Numbered from the stretch's first letter, positions 40,200-50,035 are shown. The stretch: 64,000 nucleotides of DNA from Moorella thermoacetica (GCF_001267405.1 NZ_CP012369.1:2336402-2400401), one strand, 5' to 3'. The notes: generated by a model not told the origin, from the letters alone. Numbers and translations are program-made.

Positions 40200-42209
40200 A
40201 TGATAATGAGACCGAAATCCGATAAACGTTACGATATGATCCTGGCGGGTATCGCCCTATTATCGGCTTTCCTCAACATCTTCAACATCTGGGAAGATCG
40301 CTACGCCAACGCCTACTACACGGCAGCGGTTACCAGCATGCTGCAGAGCTTCCACAATTTTTTCTACGCTTCTTTTGATCCGGCCGGATATGTTACGGTG
40401 GATAAACCGCCGCTGGCGCTCTGGATCCAGACGATATTCGCCTATTTCTTCGGGGTGCACGGATGGAGCGTAGTTCTCCCCCAGGCCCTGGCCGGCGTCG
40501 GTTCCGTCTTGCTGATATATCACCTGGTCAAGCCGACCTTCGGGAAAACGGCAGCCCGGATCGCGAGCCTGGTTATGGCCTGTACGCCAATCGCCGTAGC
40601 GGTGAGCCGGACGAACAATATTGACAGCTTGCTGGTATTTGCGCTCCTTATAGCAACCTGGATGTTGTTCCGGGCGGTCCGTGATCAGAAGCCGGTCTGG
40701 GTTCTCGGAGCCTTTGCCATGATCGGTGTCGGCTTTAATATAAAGATGCTTCAAGCTTACATGGTGGTACCGGCCTTTTACGTTTTTTACCTGCTAGCCT
40801 TCAAGAACGAATGGAAGAAGAAACTGGCCCTCCTGACGGCGGCCACAGTGATCATGGTAGGAGTTTCTATATCCTGGGCAGCCGTCGTAGATATGACACC
40901 CCAGGAAAACCGGCCGTACATCGGGGGCAGTAAAACGAACTCCGTATTAGAGCTGGCCTTGAGCTATAACGGGATCTCCCGCCTCACGGGAATGAACCGG
41001 GGGGGCATGGGTCCCGGGACAGCGCCAGGCCAGCGACAAATACAGCAGGACCGGGGATCCTGGTCGGTACAACAGCAAATGCTCCAAGATGGCAACAATG
41101 TACCCAACCGGCAGCAAATGCCGCCGGAAGGCTTCGGCCCGGATGGTAATGGAAATCCTGGGCCGGTGCCCGGCCCAGGCGGGGGCGGGCCTCAAGGAAG
41201 AGGGGCCGGCGGTGCCTTCGGTACCGGCCAGCCGGGTCCCCTGCGGCTGTTTCAAAGTGAACTCTCCGGACAGATCAGTTGGTTACTTCCCTTTGTAGCG
41301 TTCGCCTGCATTGGCTTGCTGGCAGGCCTGCGCCCCGGAAAGCCGCTGCCTGATAAACAGAAGGAGGCCCTGTTCTGGCTGGCCTGGTTGCTCCCGGCGA
41401 TGGCGTTTTTCAGCGTAGCGGGCTTCTTCCATCACTATTATCTGATCATGCTCGCCCCCCCGATTGCGGCCCTCACGGGAGCAGGCTGGGTAGAGCTCTG
41501 GAATCAATACCGGGACAAGGAAAGCTGGAAGAGGTGGCTCTTGCCGGCGGGTCTCCTGGCTACTACAGTTTTTGAACTCTATATACTTAAGCCCTACCGG
41601 AACCAAATCGGCATGGGGTGGTCCATTGGCATCGGAGCGGCAGGAATCGGGTTGGCGCTTGTACTGTTCCTTGCGGTAAATAAACAAAAGCTGGCTTCAA
41701 AGGTCGCCATGGCCGGTATGCTGGTATTACTTGTGGCACCATTGTACTGGGCAGCCACCCCTATCCTGTATGGCGAAAATAGCATGCTGCCGCAGGCCGG
41801 TCCTAATCGCCAGGGATTCGGTCCGGGAAGGATTACCCGGGGCGGGATGAACTCCGGTATCAATACAAAATTACTCGAATACCTGACCTTGAACAATACA
41901 GGAGAAAAATACCTTTTTGCCACCACCGATGCCAATACGGCCGCACCGTATATCATTGAAACCGGAAAAGCCGTCATGGCCATGGGCGGGTTCAGTGGTT
42001 CCGACCCTATTCTTACAGTCGAGAAATTAAAGCAGATGGTTGCGAACAAAGAAGTAAAATTCTTCCTGATTCCGTCACGGTCCGGTTTCGGAGGCGGACC
42101 AGGCGGCAATAACGAAGTGCTGGATTGGATCCGCGCCAACAGCACGGAAGTTCCTATAGAAGAGTGGCAGTCCGACGCTCCTCAGACATTATATAAAATC
42201 AACGACTGA
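40200..42209 (+). CDS. GT39-type membrane mannosyl-/glycosyltransferase
   Basis: A 669-residue integral membrane enzyme of the PMT/ArnT group. The N-terminal part has the usual EDRYANAYYTAAVTSML and the DPAGYVTVDKPPLALW motif with an acidic residue in the first loop. Many hydrophobic helices follow. A long Gly/Pro/Gln-rich external loop lies at about 260-350. It transfers sugar from a lipid-phosphate donor to a surface acceptor. AAGGAG precedes either ATG 40200 or ATG 40206; the second has better spacing. It is followed by a GT2 and a GtrA-type gene, which supply the lipid-linked sugar. Confidence 0.9.
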   Translation: MIMRPKSDKRYDMILAGIALLSAFLNIFNIWEDRYANAYYTAAVTSMLQSFHNFFYASFDPAGYVTVDKPPLALWIQTIFAYFFGVHGWSVVLPQALAGVGSVLLIYHLVKPTFGKTAARIASLVMACTPIAVAVSRTNNIDSLLVFALLIATWMLFRAVRDQKPVWVLGAFAMIGVGFNIKMLQAYMVVPAFYVFYLLAFKNEWKKKLALLTAATVIMVGVSISWAAVVDMTPQENRPYIGGSKTNSVLELALSYNGISRLTGMNRGGMGPGTAPGQRQIQQDRGSWSVQQQMLQDGNNVPNRQQMPPEGFGPDGNGNPGPVPGPGGGGPQGRGAGGAFGTGQPGPLRLFQSELSGQISWLLPFVAFACIGLLAGLRPGKPLPDKQKEALFWLAWLLPAMAFFSVAGFFHHYYLIMLAPPIAALTGAGWVELWNQYRDKESWKRWLLPAGLLATTVFELYILKPYRNQIGMGWSIGIGAAGIGLALVLFLAVNKQKLASKVAMAGMLVLLVAPLYWAATPILYGENSMLPQAGPNRQGFGPGRITRGGMNSGINTKLLEYLTLNNTGEKYLFATTDANTAAPYIIETGKAVMAMGGFSGSDPILTVEKLKQMVANKEVKFFLIPSRSGFGGGPGGNNEVLDWIRANSTEVPIEEWQSDAPQTLYKIND

Positions 42210-42237
42210 GCCAAAAACATTCATGAGGATGGGTGTT

Positions 42238-43197
42238 ATGAAAAGTAAAGTGCGTTATACCATTATCATTCCGGTCTATAACGAAGAAGACGTTATTCGT
42301 GAAACCTATCGCCGGCTAACCCTGGTCATGCAATCCCTCGGTGAACCGTATGAATTGCTGTTCGTCAACGACGGTAGCGAGGATCGGACGGCGGAAATAA
42401 TCGAAGTTTTAGCGGAAACGGACGATAGCGTGAGGCTACTGAATTTCTCGCGCAATTTCGGGCATCAAATAGCGATTACCGCGGGCATGGATTATGCCCG
42501 CGGGGACGCCATCGTAATTATCGACGCTGATTTGCAGGACCCGCCCGAGCTAATCCCGCGAATGATTGAGAAATGGCAAGAAGGATACGAAGTCGTCTAT
42601 GCACGGCGCGTTCAGCGGAAGGGGGAGACGTTGTTTAAAAAATGGACCGCTTCTTTGTTCTATCGTACCCTTCGCATGATGACAGAAGTCGATATTCCCC
42701 TGGATACCGGTGACTTCCGTCTGATAGACCGGAAAGTGTGTGATGTCATGCATAGCATCCGGGAGAAAAGCCGCTTTATTCGCGGCCTGATCAGTTGGAT
42801 AGGCTTTCGCCAGGCAGCCATTGAGTACATCCGGGAGGAACGCTTTGCCGGAAAAACAAAATACCCGCTGAAAAAAATGCTGCGCTTAGCAATAGACGGG
42901 ATCACCTCTTTCTCCCATAAACCTTTGAAATTGGCCACATACCTCGGTTTGGCCCTCTCTTTGCCAAGTTTTGCCTATCTGGTTTTCTCTCTGGGGTTAA
43001 AAATATTCACCGCCAGCACAATCTCCGGGGGAAGATGGCTTTTTACCCTCCTGCTGTTGCTAAACGGTGTGAACTTCATCCTATTAGGGATCCTGGGAGA
43101 GTATATCGGCAGAATTTACGATGAAACGAAAGACCGGCCGCTATATATTCTACGCAACAAGCAGGAAGCAGAAAATTTATTAGTTCGAAGGGGGTAA
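42238..43197 (+). CDS. GtrB/DPM-type GT2 family glycosyltransferase
   Basis: A protein of about 319 residues. The GT2 core is clear: TIIIPVYNEEDVIRETY, LFVNDGSEDRTAEI, and DADLQDPPELIPRMI (DXD-type metal site), with a later DTGDFRLIDR and SLLSWIGFRQ-like segment. Two C-terminal transmembrane helices anchor it. Such enzymes make polyprenyl-phosphate sugars. ATG 42238 has a GAGG site nine bases upstream; longer ATGs at 42223 and 42229 are possible. It precedes a GtrA-type flippase gene. Confidence 0.92.
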   Translation: MKSKVRYTIIIPVYNEEDVIRETYRRLTLVMQSLGEPYELLFVNDGSEDRTAEIIEVLAETDDSVRLLNFSRNFGHQIAITAGMDYARGDAIVIIDADLQDPPELIPRMIEKWQEGYEVVYARRVQRKGETLFKKWTASLFYRTLRMMTEVDIPLDTGDFRLIDRKVCDVMHSIREKSRFIRGLISWIGFRQAAIEYIREERFAGKTKYPLKKMLRLAIDGITSFSHKPLKLATYLGLALSLPSFAYLVFSLGLKIFTASTISGGRWLFTLLLLLNGVNFILLGILGEYIGRIYDETKDRPLYILRNKQEAENLLVRRG

Positions 43198-43204
43198 CCC
43201 GCGA

Positions 43205-43597
43205 GTGTTTAACAATAAGCCCGGGGCTGCCCAATTCCTGCGTTTTTGTGCCGTGGGAGTAGGAAATACGGTTGTAGACCTGACCACCTTTTTTGGCCTG
43301 ACCCTGGTCGGGATGCCGTATTTGCTGGCCCAGGTCCTCTCTTACTCGGCCGGTGTAGCGAACAGTTTCTTCTTCAATCAAAAATGGACGTTCCGGGTTA
43401 CCCACAAAGCCAGCGCCCTGGAGGTTATAAAGTTTATCACCGTGAACGGGCTCTCCCTGCTGTTATCATCCGGTTTACTTTTCATCTTACATGATGTTAC
43501 CCATCTGCAACTCTGGCTTAGCAAGTTTTCGGCCACGGGCGGTGGCATAGTTGTAAATTTTCTCGGCAGCCGTCTCTGGGTATTTACAGAAAGCTGA
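43205..43597 (+). CDS. GtrA-family membrane protein
   Basis: A 130-residue, four-helix protein with the GtrA pattern: QFLRFCAVGVGNTVVDLTTFF, YSAGVANSFFFNQKWTF and a final NFLGSRLWVF. GtrA proteins are thought to move lipid-linked sugars across the membrane. GTG 43205 has AAGGGGG upstream. It completes the GT39-GT2-GtrA module, which likely decorates surface glycans or proteins. Confidence 0.92.
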   Translation: MFNNKPGAAQFLRFCAVGVGNTVVDLTTFFGLTLVGMPYLLAQVLSYSAGVANSFFFNQKWTFRVTHKASALEVIKFITVNGLSLLLSSGLLFILHDVTHLQLWLSKFSATGGGIVVNFLGSRLWVFTES

Positions 43598-43738
43598 ACT
43601 ATCAGGTGTAATTCCGGTGGGAGGTCCCAGGCAACCGGAGGTGATACTGCCGATTGCTGATAAGCCAGCTAACTGAGTTGAACCCTGGCTTACTCGCTTA
43701 CCTGGAAGAAGCCTGAACGGGAAGAACTACACTTTATA

Positions 43739-44041
43739 GTGGCTAACGCCCATATTCTTGCTCTGCATGCGCTGGAGCATGGCTTGCAAAGCAGCGTTTT
43801 CAATGTGGGCACAGGTAAAGGGTATTCGGTAATGGAGATTATCAGAAAATCAGAAGCAGTTACCGGGCATACACTTCCCCTGGAATACAAAGAGCGACGA
43901 GCGGGAGATCCGCCCGTCCTGGTAGCTGATAGTGCCCTTATAAAAAGAGTTTTGGGCTGGGAGCCCAGATACAGCGATCTGGAAACCATACTCTCCAGTG
44001 CATGGCGCTGGCATAGCACCCATCCTGACGGTTATCGTTAA
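43739..44041 (+). pseudogene. GalE-type epimerase C-terminal relic
   Basis: The frame encodes ANAHILALHALEHGLQSSVFNVGTGKGYSVME, then RRAGDPPVLVADSALIKRVLGWEPRYSDLE: the C-terminal third of UDP-glucose 4-epimerase. The nucleotide-binding domain and catalytic SxnYxxxK are absent. Upstream bases (ELHFIVANA instead of the expected DYIHVxDLANA) show the break point. No complete epimerase lies nearby. Confidence 0.85.
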
Positions 44042-44087
44042 TATGGGGATTGGGTCCTGAAAGCCGTTTGAGAGGAGCATTCCAAAG

Positions 44088-44303
44088 GTGGTCTTCAAAA
44101 AGCATATCTTTAAAATAAGCCTGGCTCTGATATTGCTTTTAACGGGACTCCTATGTATTTATGCAATTTATAATTATCATGGTGATGTTGCCCCTACCCG
44201 GAGCAGGACCCAGATGGCTGCAGTCAACAGTGGGCTGACCCGCCAGGCGGGAAGATTACTTTATTTGCCAGGTTGCGGGAAGGTCAAGGCTAATATATAC
44301 TAG
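44088..44303 (+). CDS. Small 71-residue membrane protein, origin unclear
   Basis: A GTG-started frame at 44088 with AGAGGAG ten bases upstream. It encodes a basic start and one membrane segment (ISLALILLLTGLLCIYAIYN), then a polar tail ending at 44303. I do not recognise the family. It may be a truncated start of a longer exported protein, because the tail is short and it lies next to a gene relic. Confidence 0.5.
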   Translation: MVFKKHIFKISLALILLLTGLLCIYAIYNYHGDVAPTRSRTQMAAVNSGLTRQAGRLLYLPGCGKVKANIY

Positions 44304-44431
44304 AAGTACGACTAAAAGCTTCGTTGACTTACTAAAAGAGCATTACTCTCACCTATATTTGCCCTGCAGGTAAATTTTTTCCCTGCCGCGCCGGCTGCGG
44401 GAACTTTTTGACCGTTTTATTTGTCTAATAA

Positions 44432-45070
44432 ATGTCCGGGGAATCCGGGCCTCCAGGGGTGTATCTTTTGGACCTTGGTGAAAAAAAGGCGCCGGGGAAA
44501 AAAAACGGCGTCCCTTCCTTTGAGGAATTGGTGGTTAATTATCAAGATAAAGTCTATAACCTCAGCTACCAGTTGACGGGCAATCACGCCGACGCCCAGG
44601 ACCTGGCCCAGGAGGTTTTCGTCCGGGCCTACCAGGGACTGGATAAGTTCCGCAATGAGGCCGACCCTGGCACCTGGCTGCACCGCATCACCGTAAATTT
44701 ATATTTAAACCTGCGGCGAAAAATAACCCGCCACCCGGTGGTCTCCCTGGACGCTCCCCTCAGCACGGCCGAGGGCGAGGTGACCCGGGAGGTGGCGGCT
44801 GCCGGCGGCGATCCGGTGGATCTGGTGGAAGAGATGGAGCTGAAGGGCTTTGTCCGCAGCGCCCTGAACCAGTTACCGCCGGAGTACCGGACCGCCCTGG
44901 TGCTGCGGGAACTCCAGGGCTACAGCTATGAGGAAATCGCGTCCATCCTGGGCTGCTCCCTGGGGACGGTAAAGTTGCGCCTGAACCGGGCGCGGCAGGC
45001 TATGAAAGAAAAAGTATTACGGCAAATGGCGGAGGAGAAGCCGCCCGCGACCAGGGCGGCCCCGAGGTGA
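44432..45070 (+). CDS. ECF-type RNA polymerase sigma factor
   Basis: A 212-residue SigW-like ECF sigma factor. Region 2 reads LVVNYQDKVYNLSYQLTGNHADAQDLAQEVFVRAYQGLDKF, and region 4 has LPPEYRTALVLRELQGYSYEEIASILGCSLGTVKLRLNRARQAMKEKV. Start ATG 44432 has GTCC-rich context with no strong ribosome site; a later start is possible. Its stop (TGA) overlaps the anti-sigma start region. It likely responds to envelope stress and its cognate anti-sigma factor follows. Confidence 0.93.
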   Translation: MSGESGPPGVYLLDLGEKKAPGKKNGVPSFEELVVNYQDKVYNLSYQLTGNHADAQDLAQEVFVRAYQGLDKFRNEADPGTWLHRITVNLYLNLRRKITRHPVVSLDAPLSTAEGEVTREVAAAGGDPVDLVEEMELKGFVRSALNQLPPEYRTALVLRELQGYSYEEIASILGCSLGTVKLRLNRARQAMKEKVLRQMAEEKPPATRAAPR

Positions 45071-45075
45071 GAGGT

Positions 45076-46206
45076 ATGGAGTGCCGCGAGGCAAAGGAGT
45101 TTTTCTCGCCCTACCTGGACGGGGAACTCACAACAGAGGAAAGGGATATAGTGCGGCGGCACCTGGCGGCCTGCCTGGCCTGCCGGGAGGAAATGGCCCG
45201 CTGGGAGGAACTCTCCCGGGCCCTGCGGGAGTTAAAGGCGCCGGTGGCGGCGCCGCCGGGTTTCGCGGCGGCGGTAATGGCGCGGGTCAACCCCGGCCGC
45301 CAGGCGCGGTCCTGGTGGCGGGTGCGGCGCCTGGTGGCCGCAGCGGCGGCGGCGGTCCTGCTGGTCGCCGGCTCCGTCGGCTATGCCGCCCGGGGCTTGT
45401 GGCAGCAGCTGCCGGCCAGCATCGCCGCACTGCACCCGGGCCATGACGGCAACGGGCGCCAGGTTACCGTCGCACCCGGCGACAAAACAACTTCATCGGA
45501 GGCTAGCCAGCCGGGCGCAGGAGCCAACCCCGGCAACCAGCCGGGCGACGGTACGGCAACGGGCGCTAACAGCCCGGCGGGGACAACGAGTAAAGAGTCC
45601 GGGAACGGCGCCACCGCCCCCGGTAACGGCCTGGGGAGCAGCCAGCCCGCCGGCAGCGGGAAAAATAGCAATTCTCCCGGCAGCGCAGGCCGGCAGCCAG
45701 CGGGCGACAGCGGTAACCGGCAACCTGCCATGGTGGCAGGCAGCGAGCCTTACCCGGCCCGGACCTTCCTGAGCGCCGGGCGCCAGGTTACCAGCACCAT
45801 GCTGAAGCTCAAGGTGACCGATATGGCCGCCGCCAGGGCTAAGGCGCTGGGTCTTGGTGGCAGCGCCGGCGCGACCGCCCAGGTCATCGCCGTCCAGGAC
45901 AACGGCCAGGAGAAAAGGTTCATCTGCCAGTTTACCGTGGCGGAAGACCGTGCGGCGGTTCTCCTGGCGGGTCTCAAAGGCCTGGGCCAGGTAATCTCCC
46001 AAAATACCAGCACCCAAGACCTGACCCAGCAGTTCAGCGCCACCCTGGAGCAGTACCAGGTCAAAGTGGCCCAGGTGAACGCCGCCACCGACCCGGCGGA
46101 AAAGGAGAAGCTCACCCGGGAGGCCAAAGCCCTGGAGCAGCAACTGACCTCCTGGGACGATGCCAGCAAGAAGCAGGTAATCATCTTATGGCTGGAGACG
46201 CAATAA
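45076..46206 (+). CDS. Zinc-finger (zf-HC2) anti-sigma factor, membrane anchored
   Basis: A protein of about 376 residues. The N-terminal zf-HC2 is ECREAKEFFSPYLDGELTTEERDIVRRHLAACLACREEM with the Hx3Cx2C motif. A membrane helix lies near 90-110, then a Gly/Ser/Pro-rich linker and an external folded domain with a helical end (TSWDDASKKQVIILWLETQ). GTG 45067 overlaps the sigma stop; ATG 45076 with GAGGTGAGAGGT upstream is the better start. The external part likely senses the signal. Confidence 0.92.
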   Translation: MECREAKEFFSPYLDGELTTEERDIVRRHLAACLACREEMARWEELSRALRELKAPVAAPPGFAAAVMARVNPGRQARSWWRVRRLVAAAAAAVLLVAGSVGYAARGLWQQLPASIAALHPGHDGNGRQVTVAPGDKTTSSEASQPGAGANPGNQPGDGTATGANSPAGTTSKESGNGATAPGNGLGSSQPAGSGKNSNSPGSAGRQPAGDSGNRQPAMVAGSEPYPARTFLSAGRQVTSTMLKLKVTDMAAARAKALGLGGSAGATAQVIAVQDNGQEKRFICQFTVAEDRAAVLLAGLKGLGQVISQNTSTQDLTQQFSATLEQYQVKVAQVNAATDPAEKEKLTREAKALEQQLTSWDDASKKQVIILWLETQ

Positions 46207-46232
46207 GGGACCGCGAGGTCCCTTGTTTTTTT
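46205..46232 (+). terminator. Terminator after sigma/anti-sigma operon
   Basis: AAGGGACC-GCGA-GGTCCCTT stem followed by TTTTTTT. A decayed copy accompanies the relic near 26100-26135. Confidence 0.92.
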
Positions 46233-46330
46233 CTAACCACCGCTATTTTGCAGATAACTTTCTACCGGCCCCTTCTCAGCCCATCCTTCTCGAACATCAT
46301 ACATTCCCTAAAATTGGGATGCAAGTGCGT

Positions 46331-49300
46331 CTACAGCATCCGCGCCATAATGGCGGCGGCCTGGGCGCGGGTGAGGGGGGAAAGGGGGGCGAAGACGCCC
46401 GGGGCCATGCCGCCCATGAGGCCGGCGGCGTAGGCGCGGGCCACGGCCTCCCGGCCCCACACCGGGACGGAGTCCCAGTCGGTAAAGGGCGGGGGCTGGC
46501 TTGACGATAAAGCGCCTGCCGACCGGCTCCCCGGGCCCGCCGTACCCGCGGAGGCACTATTACTTGCCGCCGTTGTGCCCGACGAGGAGGTGGCCGGGCC
46601 TGAAGCTCCCGGCGCGCTGCCGGAGGGTAGCTTGCCCGCGATCTCCAGATAGCGGGTAAAGAAGGCGGCGGCTTCGACCCGGCTGACTACCTGGTCCGGC
46701 CGGAAGCTGCCGTCAGGATACCCGCTCACCAGGCCGCGCTCTAAGGCCACGGCTACCGTCGCCCGGGCCCAGTCAGGGATGATCTGGCGGTCGGTAAAGT
46801 CCGGCTGACTGCCCGCGGGCACCCGCCAGCCGGCCAGGCGTACCAGGAAGGCGATGAGTTCCACGCGGGTGACGGGGTTGTCGGGCCGGAAGCTGCCGTC
46901 TTCATACCCGGCGACCAGGCCCCTGGCGGCCATTTTGTTAATATCATTCTCGGCCCAGTGGCCGCGGGTATCCCAGAAGCCCTCATCCTGAATGCTGGTA
47001 AGGTCGAGCTTCTGGCCGGTCACCCCGCTGGTGGTTCGATCCAGGGCGATCAGGAGGACGTTCTTTTCCCCGGTGGGCACCCGCCACTGAAAGCTGCCGC
47101 CGGTTCCTACCGGCACGACCTCCTGCGCCCCGTTATCGTGCTGCAGGTAGAGACGGTCGGCGCTGGTAGTCCCTTTCAAGACCACCTCACCTGCTGATTG
47201 CAGAACGGAAACCTCCAGGCGGGGCGGCTGGCTGCCTGGGAAGCTGCTGGCCGCCACCCGGGCCAGGATCGGCCTTTCCGGTCCTTCCAGGAGGGTAAGG
47301 CTGACGGGCAGCCAGGCCGGCAGGTCAGCGGCCGCCACCCGGTAGCCGTTCAGAGTCACCAGGGTACGACTGGTGAGGGTATAGGTGCTGCCGTCGGCGG
47401 TACGCAGGAGACCCTTTTCCCCATCGACCCCGGCCAGGACTCTATCCACTTCACCGGCAGGGGAGACGGCGTCCACCCGCCAGGCCGTCGTCTCCCCCGG
47501 CACCGCCGTCAGGCGCACCCAGTCTCCGGGGCTCAGGGTGGCGGCGCTGACGGGCAGCCCCCAGCGGAAGACCCTGGTGCTGTCATCCAGGTTATAGCTC
47601 CGGAACTGGTTGGTGCAGTCCATGAGGTAGAGACTGTGACGGTCGCCGCTGAGGTAAAGGACGCGGCCGTAGGTTACGTTGCTGTAGGCCGTCAGGGCTA
47701 TAATCTGGTGGCTGCCGGGCATCAGGTTCAGGATGACCCAGTCGCCGGGCTGGAGGTCCGCCACGCCGGCCTCCCGGCCGTCCCGCCGGACCGGCGCGCC
47801 GGGAAAGAGGGTATAGTCAGTTCCCGTGGCCAGGGTGAGGGTATCGCCCTTCACCCCGGCGATCGTCCCCAGGGCCAGTTCCCTTTTGACGGCGATATAC
47901 TGGACCTGGCCCGTCTCCGGGTCCAGGACCAGGCGCACAGCCATGCCGGGCACCAGGGTGGAGGGGTCGGCCCGGTCGGCAGCACCGTATGGCAGGTCGG
48001 CCGGGGCGGCCTCCACCAGGCTGTCGGCGAAGGTGACGGCGACCCGGGGGCTAAAGGAATAGGACCTGTCATCCCCCAGGATCCGGAGCTCCCTTTTGGC
48101 CAGGTTGACGTAGGCCAGGAAGCCCTCCTTTTCCTGGTAACCGGCCCGGACCTGCCACAGGGTCCCGGTGGAGGGGTTGATGGTGGCCGCCAGGTCAAAG
48201 CCGGGCTGCAGGTCGGCCACCCCCACCGGCCGGCCGTTGAGGGCCAGGCTGCCCGCGGTATTGAAGTAATAGCCGCCGGTACGGGCCTGGCTGTTTATCT
48301 CCAGGAAGAGGGCCCCCCCGCTGGTGGCCAGGGCCTGAACGCCAGCGGCCTGCCAGCGCCGGGCCACTATGTACAGGGTGCGGGGCCCCAGGTAGGCGTC
48401 GGCACCGGGGAGGATATAGGCAGCGTCGGCCGGGGCTATGGCACCGTCGACGCAGTTTTTTATCCCCCCCGACGGGGCGGTTATGGTCCGGCCGTCGCTC
48501 AAGGTTACGCGGCCATCGGCGGTGGCCCCGGCCACCACTCCCCGCTCCAGGGGCTGGCCGTAGGCCAGGGCGAAGTCCTGGGCGGGGACGGGGTTGCCGG
48601 GAAGGGCGTTTTTCCTGACGGCCGCTGCCTTTACTTTGATGGTGTATGTGCCGGGGGTCGGATTCTTTATGTAAACTTTTTCCAAGTTGTTACGCCGATC
48701 AAGCTGGCCTTCCCCGGCGAAGTCGTTACCGGCGTACGTTCTGCCGTCGGGGGCAATGACCGTGAGATCCAGGTCGTTGACCAAGGCGGTGGTAGCTCCC
48801 GGGGCCGGGGCCGGGTCGGTCCAGGCCAGGGTGGCCCGGAGGGGAGCGCCGCTGTCCGTCACCTGGAACTGGAAGGTCGCCTCCTGCCCCTCGCCCAAGC
48901 CCCGGTTGCCGTCCGCCAGGTGCATGGTCCCTTCCTCCAAGGCCAGGATGGTGCCGGCCAGGTCGAGGATACCGGGAAAGGTGGCCGTGGGACCTTCCTG
49001 TGGGGTCCAGGCAGCGTTGACCAGGGCGGCCTTCATGAAGGCCGCCGGTGGGTCGGGAAAGCCGTTACCCCTCAGGTACTGGCGCAGGACGGCGGCCGCG
49101 CCGCCGGCCACGGCCGCCGCCTGGCTGGTGCCGCCCATGACGGTGTACTGCTGGTTGGCGGGAAAATTGGAATCCACCAGGCGGGAGCGGGTAGAAACCA
49201 GGGCTGAACCCGGAGCCAGGAGGTCGGGCCGGAGGCGGCCGTCCCCGGCCGGGCCGCGGCTGGAGAAATCGGCCTGGCGGTGGGCGTCGTTGGCGTCGGG

Positions 49301-50035
49301 ACTGAAGGCCGGCCGTACCGATTCGCTCGCCCCGATCACCAGGGCGTTTTTGCTGTTTGCCTCGGCGGTGAGGGAGCCCTGGACCGGGCCTCCGTTGCCG
49401 GCGCCAAAGATGGGGAGGAAGTCGGGGTTCTGGCGGACAAAGGCGTCGATCTGGGCGCTCACATCCCGGTAGGCGTTGGGGCCGCCGCCCCAGCCGTCGA
49501 CGTGGATGCGGACGCCGGCATCATAGGCCGCCCGGAAGAGGCTGGCCAGGTCTCCCGGAGGGGACAGTGCCCCCTCTTTATCCAGGAGGCCCTGGAAATA
49601 GATACTGGCCCCTGGGGCGATGCCCCGGTACTGCCCCCCTGAGGCGGCGCCGCTGCCGGCAATGATGCCGGCCAGGTGGGTACCGTGGCCGATGGGGTCG
49701 TCGGCCTTCTCCCGGCCGGCCCAGCTCTTCAGCATGACTACCTTGGGCATCTGGCCAGGGGTACTGTGCAGGTCGGGGTGGATATCGTCCACGCTGCCTG
49801 CGTCCAGGCCGCTGTCGGCCAGGCCGACGATCTCCCCCTTGCCGGTGAGACCCTCCGGGACCACCAGGCCCGGCGCCGCCAGGGGCCGGGCGCCGATGAT
49901 GTCCGCGGCGCGATCGTTTAAAAAGCCCCTTATCCCCAGGGCCGGCGGCCTGCCCGCCAGGATTGGAATTAAGAGCAAAAGGATCAAGATGAGAATCCGG
50001 GTAGCGCTTCTGGTATTATGTAGACTTTTCCCCAT
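46331..50035 (-). CDS. Subtilisin-family protease with SLH domains
   Basis: A 1234-residue secreted S8 peptidase. The signal (about 12-28) is followed by the subtilase domain: Asp in VGLADSGLDAG (D74), His in GHGTHLAGIIAGSG (H117), oxyanion Asn in GAGNGG (N214) and Ser in GGTSQAAAVAGGA (S304). No long propeptide is present. A beta-rich region of roughly 600 residues with CBM/fibronectin-like strands follows. Three C-terminal SLH domains (about 1025-1230; HWAENDINKM, WARATVAVALERGLVSG, WGREAVARAY) anchor it to the wall. It may shave surface proteins or degrade peptides. Confidence 0.93.
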   Translation of the reverse strand: MGKSLHNTRSATRILILILLLLIPILAGRPPALGIRGFLNDRAADIIGARPLAAPGLVVPEGLTGKGEIVGLADSGLDAGSVDDIHPDLHSTPGQMPKVVMLKSWAGREKADDPIGHGTHLAGIIAGSGAASGGQYRGIAPGASIYFQGLLDKEGALSPPGDLASLFRAAYDAGVRIHVDGWGGGPNAYRDVSAQIDAFVRQNPDFLPIFGAGNGGPVQGSLTAEANSKNALVIGASESVRPAFSPDANDAHRQADFSSRGPAGDGRLRPDLLAPGSALVSTRSRLVDSNFPANQQYTVMGGTSQAAAVAGGAAAVLRQYLRGNGFPDPPAAFMKAALVNAAWTPQEGPTATFPGILDLAGTILALEEGTMHLADGNRGLGEGQEATFQFQVTDSGAPLRATLAWTDPAPAPGATTALVNDLDLTVIAPDGRTYAGNDFAGEGQLDRRNNLEKVYIKNPTPGTYTIKVKAAAVRKNALPGNPVPAQDFALAYGQPLERGVVAGATADGRVTLSDGRTITAPSGGIKNCVDGAIAPADAAYILPGADAYLGPRTLYIVARRWQAAGVQALATSGGALFLEINSQARTGGYYFNTAGSLALNGRPVGVADLQPGFDLAATINPSTGTLWQVRAGYQEKEGFLAYVNLAKRELRILGDDRSYSFSPRVAVTFADSLVEAAPADLPYGAADRADPSTLVPGMAVRLVLDPETGQVQYIAVKRELALGTIAGVKGDTLTLATGTDYTLFPGAPVRRDGREAGVADLQPGDWVILNLMPGSHQIIALTAYSNVTYGRVLYLSGDRHSLYLMDCTNQFRSYNLDDSTRVFRWGLPVSAATLSPGDWVRLTAVPGETTAWRVDAVSPAGEVDRVLAGVDGEKGLLRTADGSTYTLTSRTLVTLNGYRVAAADLPAWLPVSLTLLEGPERPILARVAASSFPGSQPPRLEVSVLQSAGEVVLKGTTSADRLYLQHDNGAQEVVPVGTGGSFQWRVPTGEKNVLLIALDRTTSGVTGQKLDLTSIQDEGFWDTRGHWAENDINKMAARGLVAGYEDGSFRPDNPVTRVELIAFLVRLAGWRVPAGSQPDFTDRQIIPDWARATVAVALERGLVSGYPDGSFRPDQVVSRVEAAAFFTRYLEIAGKLPSGSAPGASGPATSSSGTTAASNSASAGTAGPGSRSAGALSSSQPPPFTDWDSVPVWGREAVARAYAAGLMGGMAPGVFAPLSPLTRAQAAAIMARML

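Noticed and set aside
47198-49207. Long plus-strand frame of 669 codons opposite the subtilase gene
   Set aside because: It is antisense to a gene with intact catalytic motifs and has Gly/Pro/Ala/Arg-rich low-complexity composition. GC-rich third positions create such mirror frames.
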